Below are positions 1 through 9,975 of a stretch of DNA of 22,636 bases, in pieces. Positions within the stretch are counted from its first letter, which is position 1, and every line of letters begins with the position of its first letter. The stretch is from Magicicada cassinii (Eukaryota; Arthropoda; Insecta; Hemiptera; Cicadidae). The position numbers were made by a program, and so were the translations under genes. The notes under the pieces are model-generated. The model worked only from the letters and a program-made list of their open reading frames with translations. It was not told the DNA's origin and did not search any database. Location of the stretch: positions 1 to 22,636 of the forward strand of contig JAOXNS010077746.1 in NCBI GenBank assembly GCA_028571305.1, given 5' to 3'.

Positions 1-1179
1 ATTCTAGATACGCCACTGTCCGTCATGTAGGCAAGTTAAACGACACATTACCAATTTTGCTTACTGTGGTAACAGGCATCTGTGGCTCTTTCCGTAACCA
101 GCTAATCTAGAGAAAGTGCAATCTGCCGTTTAAGACTCATTAATAATGTTTTAGAAATAGCACGGGGATTACTGCTTCTCCAGTTTATTTACTCTTCGTG
201 TGTAAGTGACATAGTCAAGGAAGTTCAAACTGAGGGAATCGTAGCAATTATAGTATTTACAGTGAACAAGGAAAAAACCTGTATTTTAAGATCTCTCAAA
301 ATAGATACGATTCTTAGCTAATAAAGTAAAATTAAACAGATGTGTTTTGTTTCGTTCCACATTTCAACACAAAGTCCGAAATCTATTTTCAATCAGCGCA
401 ACTGCATTCGTTTCCAGTAATTCTATTCAATTTTATATAACCATAAAATTAAAATGTTTTATTTACAGCTTTTTTTTTACTTAAACGTGATTAAACGTTT
501 GTTATAAATATTAATAAAGCCAAAGTATTATTATAACAAAATGTTAAGGAGTAGTAAAATAAAAATAAAATTCGGAGTGAAGGTTAAAACAAAGTGGTCA
601 AGGAGTCGATGACTTTTATATTTAATTGACTGTTGTATAGAGCTCTACCTAAATTCTAAAACAGTAGTCTATTAATTAATTGTGATTAACAATGTGACAT
701 AGCCTAGTTTTTCACTGAATAAAAATAAATACTTGCAAGTATTTTTCTGATTTATAACAGTTATTATGAATAACATTTGAGGCACAGGCTGAGGGGGGAT
801 GTTTGGGGGGCTGCCCCATTAGGATTGAGGGATGGTCAGCCTGCCATAAATGATCTTGGATGAGCTATGTGAATATAGCGCGGCTGCAATACAGCTAGCT
901 GAGTTCCGCGAATCGGTTATTTATTTATTGTAATTTATTTAATTTTACGACTTTTATTATTTGTTGTGCACAGTACGTATTGAATAACCGTCTAACTAGG
1001 TCAACTATTTGTGAGCGTGTGACTGTTTTATATAAATATTTCTCTGATGTTTATTGACATCTTCCACTGTTGTCCCATCATGATCTATACAATTAAGATC
1101 CCCGTAATAATATAGTGCATAAAAAGTGAGGTTTATCAACGCATAAAGAATGCGTGTAATATGCACTGGAGAGAATGAA
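1..1179. other. AT-rich sequence without a gene
   Basis: I see no coding region, RNA gene or recognisable transposon. The only contrast is a GC-richer patch at about 780-930, with runs of G (ggggggatgtttgggggg) and two alternating ctg/gct words, abruptly embedded in AT-rich DNA. That patch could be a small unidentified repeat fragment. Confidence 0.6.
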
Positions 1180-1835
1180 TGAGAACAGAGACGTGAGAAG
1201 ACCAAACGGCTAACACACCATGAGAAAGGTCAATGATAGGAATGATAGATGCTGTTTGGAAGGCACGAGAATAGGAATGAACATATGGAGGTTTACTGAA
1301 CAGAACAGAATAGAGCGTAATATATAATGGCAAGCCAACGGTCACAGAGGGCTGATGTACTGGTACAAAATAAAGGTGGATGAAGAAAAGTTACATTGTC
1401 TGGTGTTTGCGGGTGATCAACCGAATGATTGCACTAGACACAGAAGACATGGCATACATAAATCGTAAGTTACATGAAGGGTTGGGTACGTACATGGAAT
1501 TTAAAAATTAAATTTTAAAAGACTGTTCGTGAAGATAAAATAAGAACGACAGACATATGGAGAAGAATGGAAGTGACAGTGTCAACGACTAAGGACGAGA
1601 GTTTCATGTGGTATGGGCATGTTAAACAAATGACAGAAAGTAGGTGGTCATAAACTATATTGAGCGGGCCTGAAGAATAACTGAAAGACACACTCACTCA
1701 CAGTGAATATATAGTGTCTGCTCTAAGGAACAAGAAGGGTTTGACACCCTAATGACGATTAGACAGACGGAAATTTATGAAAGGAAGCACGACCAGCCTG
1801 TAAAGGGGAAGCCAAAGAAAAGGTAGAAAAGAAGA
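1180..1835 (+). mobile_element. LINE (RTE-like or related non-LTR) relic, RT 3' part
   Basis: Plus-strand peptides match the order of non-LTR reverse-transcriptase motifs. At 1375-1428 the frame reads KVDEEKLHCLVFAGDQPND, which resembles the RT block C region (…LLFADDQ…) with the first catalytic D replaced by G. At 1545-1650 it reads DIWRRMEV … FMWYGHVKQMTESRW, the well-known C-terminal LRWYGHVxRMxxxRxP signature. At 1793-1831 it reads QPVKGKPKKR followed by a stop where the family has W. In-frame stops and frame changes separate these blocks, so it is dead. The left limit is uncertain and there is no visible 5' end. The family assignment (RTE versus related clades) is inferred from the C-terminal signature only. 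Confidence 0.7.
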
Positions 1836-1974
1836 GAAGTACTAAAAAGTGATCGATTCAAAATATTTACAATTTTTAAGAAACTAGTAACTTTCTCCTT
1901 GGAAAATGTGATACACGTCAATAGAAATTCCATTATTTCAAGTTTATTTGAGATACACATACAATATGTATACG

Positions 1975-2107
1975 TTAATAATATATATAATACTTTCACT
2001 TATGAACTTACTGTTGTCACTTCCCAAACGTTTCAAGATGTTGTTTATCTTCTTCAGTGGGTTGAGACTCATAAGTTCATAAGTGAAAGTATTATATATA
2101 TTATTAA
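1975..2107. repeat. Perfect 36-bp inverted repeat around a 61-bp spacer
   Basis: Bases 1975-2010 are the exact reverse complement of 2072-2107. The arm begins ttaataatatatataatac and continues through tttcacttatgaactta. Both ends carry TTAA, but this is palindromic and so proves nothing about a target duplication. The word gtatacgtta recurs just outside, near 1968 and 2146. A recent fold-back MITE or a local inverted duplication would explain it. The spacer holds a CTGAAGA…GAAACG module, listed separately. Confidence 0.85.
2029..2057 (-). other. CTGAAG-stem-GAAACG hairpin module
   Basis: Read on the minus strand, CTGAAG is followed by AAGAT, a 7-nt loop, ATCTT and GAAACG. The layout (CTGAnGA, short stem, GAAAC) recalls the hammerhead ribozyme core carried by Penelope-like and related retroelements, but the spacing is one base off the strict core and I see no closing stem. 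I treat it as a conserved repeat motif, not a demonstrated ribozyme. Confidence 0.3.
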
Positions 2108-2224
2108 ATTAATAAGTGAACGAAGAGGATGCAACAACAAGATAATGTATACGTTATTAAAGTATTTTGGAAGGATTCTTCTTGCATATATTGTCGAGGA
2201 TAACCTAGCGCCATCGCTGTGACT

Positions 2225-3110
2225 TTTGATGGATCATACCAGCTCCGAGGACTCTTTTTAACCCCTCCCCCAAACTCCACCACCACCGCAAACCACATGA
2301 GCATACTAACGAACGGCACGAAAAGTCCCCGTTCTCCATCCATTGGATACGTCAACGGTCGCGTTGGAACATTCTCCTTACAAGGCGACTAACCCACTCC
2401 GCCGCTATGACATATAAAAATATAATTTATTGATACAAACAGGTAAAAACATAATTTTACCCAGCAGAGACCTTGGTTAGGCGGCGTTTTGGTATCCAGG
2501 CAAGCGGACGGAGAAGCCCAAACCCGTAAACTCGAGCCACGTACATCTATAGCAGAGCTAGTTATACAGACCTCACGTTGCGGCACCGAACGCTGGGACG
2601 CTTTGTTCCGATTATCAGCCCTGATATCGCCGAAAATTAGTTACCCTAACACCCCGGAAGACAGCGTGTTCCAGGATAGGTGTTTCGGAGGAAGAAAAAG
2701 CCACCGGTAATCAGCGGTATAACGCCAACTCCCTCCTCCCAGAGCCGTAGCCCCAGCAACAGCGACTTACTCAGAACGCCCCACCCACACCTGAACAGTG
2801 GTACGATGCATGGACAGGCTATGCTACTAGGGTTCACTGCGCCGAGGTCCAAATGAGTAGAAGTACAGGAGTAGTAAGTTATCTGCGCAGCTACTGTCAG
2901 GAACGAGGCAACCCTGGTTTTCGTTCGCAATATACACGCACCTTAGCCCAGTTAACATTAACCCCAATCTCGCCGAAATAGCACAGATTCAACCACGCGC
3001 CACGATGAGATGACCAGAGTCGAAGCCACTGTGGATGGGGGTATAGACCCCACAGAATGAACCTCAGGCCTCCACCTGTGGGTGTAGCTTCTTTCAAAAT
3101 CAATCTGAAG
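2225..3110. other. GC-richer block of unknown origin, likely TE-derived
   Basis: About 890 bp are markedly richer in C and G than the DNA on both sides, apart from a short AT-rich gap at about 2405-2460. Several 60-95 codon open frames occur on both strands, none with a motif I know. The abrupt change in composition at both edges and the absence of a coherent frame suggest an inserted and decayed repeat, possibly the non-coding 5' part of a LINE, or an LTR. I could not find matching terminal repeats, so the class stays open. Confidence 0.4.
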
Positions 3111-5145
3111 ATTAGTGTGTTTTCTTATGCTCAAGTCGCCAAGTTATTTTGATGCTGATTCCCTTAATCTCTGTCAGCTACTTGACCCAAAGAATGTCTT
3201 TCCTGGCCTTTCTGAACTATTTTACCTACGAACCTTACCCTCTAATACCATAGTCATGTTGCTCGAATCTTTCTACAATTTTTATCCTGTTTCACCCTTT
3301 GAGGTCCCCGGCCACCGAGTCGCTTGAATTGCTTACCAATAAATTGTATCAGCGCATGCGACGCTTGCAATTTCACGTGGATACACGGTGCCACTGCCAG
3401 TAGTCGTTTGGCTATTGTGTCTAATAAAGTGGTCCAGCCTTCGTTACGCCAATTTCATTTTCACGATGTTTTCCTCGACCTTTTGTTTCCACTTATCCTC
3501 TTAAACACTTCAAGCGTTTGAGTAAAAACGTATTTCGGTAGTAACTGAATACACGACGTTCTGATGAACTAAAATATTAACAGAAATGTCATCAGTAAAC
3601 GAGAGTAACTACACGTTCACGTGTATAATGTCACGACGAACCCACTGACGTCATAATACTCACTCAAACTATAAAAAAGTACCTGTTGACATGCTTATAA
3701 GTACGCACGTAACTTTCACCGTACAGATAACATTATTTATATAATCTGTGGCAGTCACTTGGAAAATATACCTTGTGTATTGTTTAGATATATATAGTTA
3801 AGTAATAAGTCTTCTTCATTAATCGCTTAAATTTCGTTAAGCACAATGAATTAATCATAATAACCTTCAGACGTGAATGGTTTAAGAGACCTCCCCGTAG
3901 AACTTTTTTTGTAGGCGTGATCTAATAATCCGATTTCGTATTTGATCGTTCATGTAACAATGTCTAAAACTTTTTTTTGACAGATAATCGTGTGAGAGAA
4001 TCAAATGAATAAAGAAAAGACTATTACTGTAGGATGCAGAAGCGGAAGTATTGTTGAGTGGGTACAGGCAGCGGGCTCGTTTTGTTTCATCAGCATCACG
4101 AAGACGATTGAACGTAATAGAATGAATCTATATCACCACTGAATTGTGAGAAGGGCTCAAATGCGACGATACACGGGGTTCTTGGTTTATTTTGCACTGC
4201 ACTCTCGCAGTACATACGGAAGCGTTGTAAAATGCTACTAATGAAAAATGATGTAAAGCGCTAACCACACTAAACACTCGTACTTCAATGTAGTGGAATT
4301 AAATTAACGCCGGAGACAATAAAAAAGTCTCAGGTTTCATTGAAATCGTACTTAACTCAGCCGTACCAATACAACAAATACAATACAATAAATAACCAAT
4401 GACTACACTAATCACTAAGTGCAATAAATACTTTGCACTACGCTTGTCTCACATTAATTCATACAAACCACAAACACGCACAACTGCTTAAGCGTTTAGT
4501 TACGACTAAGGTGACTTTGATTTTTAAAATATATATCATAATCATTTTGCGGCTACAATAATTTGTAAAAAAATGTAAGTTAATGAGGTGAACCAGAAAA
4601 TATTATTGAAGATTGACAATTTAGTAATACAATTAATTTGATTAGCTGGTTGTCTGTAGAGGCTGAAAATGTCTTGAAATAAAATAGTGATATTCTTTAT
4701 TACGTCCTAAGCAAGTGGCTCAGTTTATACGAGTATGTATAAAGCAAGAGTTCAGTTTAGTCCAACTTATTTAAGAAAGGCTATAGCCTATATACAACGC
4801 ACGACATTATCGCTGTCAAATAACTGTCCAACCAGCTGTCCTTTGTGTTACGTCTATGTTTATCAGGAACCCAGTAATCTCAATCCACCTAGATTGCAGG
4901 TTTTTATTCTACGGCGTTCAGGAATGAACTGTACTATTCGTAGCACAATGCGCATCGTATTATTATTTGGCGAATTGTCGTGCTACAACATTCCGCTTGG
5001 TGTTTTATTATCTTTTTTGCAGTGTTGTGACAGTTAGTAGCATATGACGCTACCGGTATAGCCTACTTAATAAGGTAGACATGTTTGAATTGGTATCCAA
5101 GTCACTTATTGACAAAATCTGTATAATATTTACCTTATTTCTTCC
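3111..5145. other. AT-rich stretch without a recognised gene
   Basis: No convincing exon is seen. Open frames of 60-100 codons (for example 3115-3327 and 4735-5037) have no known motif, and I treat them as chance. The stretch includes an A-rich, CAATA-type simple tract near 4370-4400 and the CRE/TATA pair at 3646-3678. Confidence 0.5.
3646..3678 (+). promoter_or_regulatory. CRE palindrome followed by a TATA-like box
   Basis: A perfect TGACGTCA (3646-3653) lies 16 bp upstream of TATAAAAAA (3670-3678). An E-box CACGTG lies at 3618-3623. The arrangement would suit a plus-strand Pol II promoter with a start near 3700. No exon is visible downstream, so it may be fortuitous in AT-rich DNA or a relic of an element's promoter. 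Confidence 0.2.
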
Positions 5146-5147
5146 GT

Positions 5148-5431
5148 AGTGTGACTTCGTGTTGCGTTTTGATTTGATTTACGCGTTTCGAAACATATTT
5201 TTCGTCATCAGAAATAAATAAAATAAAAATTCACTCTTAGCGAGGTCGTTACATATTAAAATACAAATATTGGAAAACGATTACACACATACCCGCTTTA
5301 CTTGAGTGCGCACTTGAGTCGGACCGATCGGACACTGATTATCAATAGCTATTGTGTAGACAGGTTTAGTGCGGTATCGTAGAGCAGGTTTGATTTAAAA
5401 TTTAAATGAACATTTAGCACGAAGTCACGAC
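5148..5431. repeat. Short inverted-repeat-bounded segment with a hammerhead-like motif
   Basis: GTGACTTCGTG at 5151-5161 is exactly inverted as CACGAAGTCAC at 5418-5428, and flanking bases extend the match imperfectly. The interval is GC-richer than its surroundings near its right end. At 5182-5211 the minus strand reads CTGATGA, then CGAAA, a 6-nt loop, TTTCG and AAACGCG, the same kind of CTGATGA-stem-GAAAC module as at 2029-2057. A decayed retroelement or MITE fragment is likely; the class is not determined. Confidence 0.4.
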
Positions 5432-6373
5432 TGTGTACGTCATTGTACGCCCTATATATATATATCAAATTAATTTTTTTTACTGTGTCCAGATTTCTCT
5501 CTGTTACAATTTATTACCTACCTAAACAATTAGGGTGTTTTACTTGCTCCAATGTTTGGTTGTTAATACGTATTCTGGTTCAAACCAGTTCATATTCTTT
5601 AACAGCCATAATATAATTTTTACTTTTTGATATTTTTATATTGTAGTCTTCATTTGTCTTATTGATGTAAAGATCTATGTAGTTTAAGTCCAAATATAAA
5701 AAAACTATGATATTCTCTCATCAGTCTTGATGGCAATCAGGGAAAGGAAGATGATTGGAGGATGGTTGAATAGAAAGTGTGGGAGATGGGGACAGGTGAA
5801 AGATGGGAAAGATACGAAGGCAGAGTAGAAGTGGTAGAAAATCTAAGTGTCCAATTATTATTACTATTATTGTTTTATTACATTAACAATTTTTTTGTAA
5901 GTTTAGTTTTAATCTGTTTTTCAAATTTTATAAAATTGTTATTATTAGTATATATATGAAAACTATCTTCACTCAATACCATATCTGCACAAGTATGTTA
6001 ACAATAAAGTGCATATTACTAACAATATAAAACTATTTATTTGAGTTATATAGGAAACATGTACTGAAATTCCAAGTACGGTTCACAGAAACAGGTTATG
6101 CATGTCAGTGCCACGTTTTCTCGCAAAAGGACACCTACTACTGCTAGTTCCAAATGCATTCTCTAATGCTGAAACGAACAATTAATTACACTTAGTAACA
6201 GAAACTAGATGCTTATTCCAAAAAGGAATAACTATGTGAATAACTATTCAAACAAGTAGTTTGATTAACATTTCATTTTATAGATCCTTTTTTTAGTAGT
6301 GACTATGAATTAATAAATTATATGAAAGATTTATGCAAGTTCTTGAGCTTTCACATCGTTGTCGGTGCCAATT
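5432..6373. other. AT-rich stretch without a gene
   Basis: There is no supportable exon. The stretch contains an AT dinucleotide run at 5453-5464, a purine-rich patch at about 5735-5835 (gga, gat and aag words) and a TTA-rich tract at about 5855-5885. Confidence 0.5.
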
Positions 6374-6502
6374 GTTAAAATTATTAATACTAGCCAGGCT
6401 AGGCTGTGGTTGAGTGTGGCCTCCGATGGTTGGGTTAAAACGTCTGTCCACAACAACAGTCAACCACGGCCAAACACCCTGGGTAGTAATAATAATTTTA
6501 AC
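6374..6502. repeat. MITE-like fold-back element, about 129 bp
   Basis: The left arm gttaaaattattaatacta (6374-6392) matches the inverse of the right arm (6484-6502) at 18 of 19 positions. Complementarity continues inward, with gaps, through ccagg and tgtggttgagtgt on the left against cagtcaaccac and ccctggg on the right. Nearly the whole segment could fold into one imperfect hairpin. This is typical of short non-autonomous DNA elements, and older than the perfect repeat at 1975-2107. No clear target duplication is seen. Confidence 0.6.
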
Positions 6503-6598
6503 TATGAAAGATTTAGTCTGATTCTACCAATTCGCTGGACACAATTTTATAATATTTGTGTCCATATTTTGGGAAAATTGATATCTTCAGGGCACGGA

Positions 6599-6630
6599 CA
6601 GTACAACGCGTATACAGTACAATGCGTATA
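6599..6630. repeat. Two tandem 16-bp units
   Basis: Cagtacaacgcgtata is followed at once by cagtacaatgcgtata, with one base different. The unit contains CGCG or TGCG, uncommon words in this AT-rich DNA. It sits at the left edge of the GC-rich island at 6700-7190. Confidence 0.8.
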
Positions 6631-6709
6631 CCACCTACTTGTTGTCACCGAACAAAAGCCTTGTCGCATGACAAATGGCGCCAATCATACAACTCTTCGT
6701 TATTTTGGT

Positions 6710-6725
6710 GACCCTAAAAAGGGCC
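6710..6725 (-). promoter_or_regulatory. Histone-mRNA-type 3' stem-loop
   Basis: The minus-strand RNA reads GGCCCU-UUUU-AGGGUC followed by ACCA: a 6-bp stem and a 4-nt U loop. This fits the metazoan replication-dependent histone 3' end, where SLBP binds. One pair is G-U on this strand and would be an A-C mismatch on the other, so the fold favours the minus strand. A purine-rich AACGAAGAG lies about 10 nt downstream, where the U7-binding element would be. The shape is plain in the sequence; its origin from a histone gene is inferred. Confidence 0.5.
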
Positions 6726-6990
6726 GTGTGGCGAAAAGCTGTGATGGTTGTTCTGCCCGAGCCGCGCTGAGATGTTCGGCAGCTGCGCCCGCTGTTTGTG
6801 GCGTACTGGAGTCGTCCTCTTTTTCGGGATCGGTTTGTAGAGTCCGCTGCCGGCCCAGCAAAACCCATTGCTGGTGCAGTACAGGGTGAAGAATGCGAAG
6901 AACGTCCGTTCTACTCTTCGGCTATTCCTTCCGACTGACTCCGCGTCGATGTCACCCGATAGAGGAGAGGAGATAAAGTGCGTCCGATGG
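6710..6990 (-). pseudogene. Possible decayed histone H2A gene copy
   Basis: On the minus strand, in order, come a stretch resembling the H2A GRIH region (ggtgacatcgac near 6960), one resembling ELAGNAARDN (gctgggccggcagcg near 6860), one with PKKRTTP…RHKQ against H2A KKTRIIPRHLQ, and GCAGCTGCCGAACATC against the end of H2A (GGVLPNIQ). These are followed at the expected place by a histone-type 3' stem-loop. The frame is not consistent and the copy is shorter than the roughly 375-nt H2A CDS, so deletions or frameshifts must be assumed. Similarity away from the best blocks is weak and may be chance. An LTR fragment is the alternative, because TTGGTGACCC on the plus strand could be read as a primer site. 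Confidence 0.3.
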
Positions 6991-7027
6991 CGTGGCGATG
7001 GAGTGCGCCACAAAATTCTAGTGGCAC

Positions 7028-7060
7028 TCTTTTATGCCCTGACCGGGACCACTGATTGGC
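7028..7060 (-). promoter_or_regulatory. CCAAT box and TATA box upstream of the H2A-like segment
   Basis: On the minus strand GAGCCAATCAG (about 7052-7062) is followed 18-20 nt later by GCATAAAAG (7029-7037). Histone promoters often have this pair, and it points into the segment ending in the stem-loop. A near copy of the CCAAT region, agcgagccagtcaggga, lies just upstream (around 7095-7112). The spacing from TATA to the stem-loop (about 310 nt) is too short for an intact histone gene. Confidence 0.35.
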
Positions 7061-7189
7061 TCGCTCCTAACACATCAGGTGTCTCAGCTGCTGATCCCTG
7101 ACTGGCTCGCTGGGTGTTCGTCAGGTGTCACGTGCCGCCAGGTGTTCGCAGGTGGTACCAGGGAGCAGATGTTTTTACCTTGATGCCAT

Positions 7190-9975
7190 CACATTGTACA
7201 CAGGCATTCATATGTTAATACATGTGATATTTAGTAATTATTCTTTGTACTACACATGTACAGGCCCTGAAGATGACAATAAATTATCTTGACATATAGA
7301 CGAAAATATTTTAAAATGTGGCCAGTTTATCGACCAAACTTTACAAACCTTTCATGACTTCTGTTAAATTAGACACATTGTATCTCATATGAACACAACT
7401 GTCTTCATTACTATTCCCACTGCTGCACATTTTTAAACAACTGTTGATTTCTTTTGTGATTTAAAATCCAAATTATGGACTATGTTTTATGATTTCATCT
7501 CAATCACAGCTGAGTATATAGTATAAACACAGACTGTAGAATTTAATGTCCAGTAGTTGTACAACATGTAACAGGTATAAGCAGTAGACAATATTTCACT
7601 GTTGTGACAACAGTTGCACAGCAAATGTAGAACACTGTATTAATTTCACATTCTTGGCAATCAGCTTCTATACAGATTCTAAAGAATACAATTCTAGTTA
7701 ACAATATTCAAGACCATTCCAAAGGTTTAAATTTGAAGACCTACAAAATATAAGTAAACCAAAAATATAATAAAACACAAAATTTTATACTATTTTATAT
7801 TCTAATATCTTTATAAATAAGAATGTCATTTTTTGAAAGAATATTCATGTAAAACTACCAGATGTAACAATAGGCCTAGGTGTCATAGTTACCAATATAC
7901 AAATGTAAGAGTGGTTTCTATCTTCTTTACAGTATCATATCCACCAGTAACATCAGCCATCATCATGGCAATAATAACTTTATATACTGCCGCTTGAAAT
8001 TGTCTTGATGATGTTTTCCTATACATTGTTTCAGGGCACTGTACACCACCTAATCCCATCCCTCCATTTTTAGTTCATCTCTTCCTTCTATACCGCCTGC
8101 CCTCATCTTTCCCTCCTTCTGTTCTTTCATCCTCCCATCTTCTGCCTTTCCAGGTTTACACAGGGTTGCCTTCTTGAACCCTATTTTCTAATAGTTTTTC
8201 CTTGTTGGATGATTGCAAGATTTTATATTTACAATGTTTCATTGTTTCAAATGTTTTAGTAAAAAAAAAGAAACCATATGTTTCGGAAACTCAATAAGTT
8301 TATACTAATTTAACCATCTATAACATCTGCCCAAAATGAACATGTACTGTAAAAACAGTACAATAAGCAGATGTATAGTGTCTACATCATGCAATACCCA
8401 CTGCACTTTGCACCTTCAGGACATCTTCTTCTGCCATGTGAATCATCTTCACTGTGCACAGTGAATGTAATTTTATTGAGCTCCATGATATTTTGTGATT
8501 ACAGTTTTCTTTTGAAGAGACAATATGATATTCTGTTGCAAATTAGGTAAATTTTTACTGAGATCTTCCACATATGACAGGATAACTGAGTGGATGTATT
8601 AAGGCTACTCACCAGATGCATTGAAGCTACCAGCAATTCAAGTAAGGAATAGTGCAGATGAAAAAATCATCTTATCACTGCAGATCAGAATAGTGCAGAT
8701 CAAAAAAATATTATTGTATAACCTATTCTGAGATCGTGAAAAGTGTAAACAAGCGAACATTTGTCACTGATTACTGAACAGAACAATTATAAATGCAATT
8801 TCTATCCTCTCTTTATCCTATAACTGTACAGGTCTCCAGGCACTGAGCTGCTGTGTGTTTTGTATGGGGTATGTGACTTTATAAGTGACGCTACAATGCT
8901 TTAACTACATGAACAGAATATCATGTTCGTGTAATAAATATATGGCATGTTCACCGAGACCCATACAGAAAAATGTCAGATGTCTGTCAGAAGGTTAGAA
9001 GGTTACACAAAGACTGGCTGCTGACGAAGACTGCAAACTGGTTGCTATTAAGTCTGACTTGAATGGGGTTTTAATGAATGAATATAAAGAATATGTAATG
9101 GAAGAGGATTGATTCAGGAACAAACATTTCTGGATATTTGTGGCAAGTGCCAGATGCCACTGCTGTCTCTATTTACATCTGATCCATGCCTGACTGATAA
9201 TCTATTCACATGATGCCTCGCATTGTATGTCATCGAAGAACTTCAGTTTCCTTCTCCCTCTTTTCTTCTATCTTTCCACATTCCTCAAAAATGATATTTA
9301 GTAGTCCATTTGACATGATAATGTCTCAACAATTCTACAAAAGAGCACAAAGACTCCCCCAGCCTTCCTACTCTTTAATAATTACAGCTCTTGTGTACTT
9401 CCTTTTAATCAATAAGATAAATTCTTTTTTTTGAAAAGTTTATTCTCAAACTGGAGTGAAAAAATAAAGGTCACTATAAGATTTGTACATAATATATATT
9501 CAAAGATGTATTCTGATGGGAAAAGATATTGGAAGTACAAACTAACACACTAAACTGATGGGACTAATCTGACAATGAAGTAAGTTATAAGACAAAAACA
9601 GTTTCAATTTGCAAATGAATTGGTTCCATTCTAGACAAACCTCATATACAAGCATGAAGTTAGTGTATTAGTGTTAGTTGGTGTGTCAGCTTTACTGTGA
9701 CAACTTAGATCTGATTTTTTTATTTTCAATGTTGTTTATTTCCAAGATTGTGCAGATACAATCAAACTGTTTAGTCACAATAAGCAGATAGGAACAGCTA
9801 AGTCAGTTAATAATTATGAAAAGACATAATTACTATACTTTTGATAGTCACACTGAATAATTCAATTCTAACTAAATGCTTTGTAGGCAAACATGAAACT
9901 TTAGAACCATACAAATTACAGTATGGTACTTGAGTACTGTACAAGTACTTCTGAAGTTATTAATCAACAGCTTAC
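7190..9975. other. AT-rich, probably intronic sequence
   Basis: No exon that continues the coiled-coil gene could be recognised here. The stretch contains a CTGAAGAT…ATCTT hairpin at 7267-7290, a pyrimidine-rich patch at about 8035-8200, and a twice-repeated gaatagtgcagat word 40 bp apart (8648 and 8688). The open frame at 9210-9434 has no known motif. Confidence 0.5.
8035..8200. other. Pyrimidine-rich, GC-elevated patch
   Basis: The plus strand is rich in ccc, ctt and tcc words and is less AT-rich than its neighbours. On the minus strand a frame stays open from about 8180 to 8057 (peptide with FKKATLCKPGKAEDG and then many K, E and G). It has no coiled-coil period, no recognisable motif and no splice site in the phase the coiled-coil gene needs. 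It may be a repeat fragment. Confidence 0.3.

Noticed and set aside
4735-5037. 100-codon plus-strand open frame
   Set aside because: It has mixed hydrophobic composition, no motif and no supporting neighbours; probably chance.
5568-5596. B-box-like palindrome CTGGTTCAAACCAG
   Set aside because: The palindrome is too short for a T arm with a 7-nt loop, and there is no A box upstream.
6359-6889. 176-codon plus-strand open frame, the longest in the window
   Set aside because: It runs through a fold-back repeat, a tandem repeat and then the GC-rich island, three unrelated sequence types, and has no recognisable domain.
9210-9330. Possible alternative terminal exon on the minus strand (peptide ending ECGKIEEKREKETEVLR, then stop)
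   Set aside because: A phase-1 joining to the exon at 9976 is arithmetically possible, but the acceptor would be a poor gttgag without a pyrimidine tract, and most of the peptide is not coiled coil.
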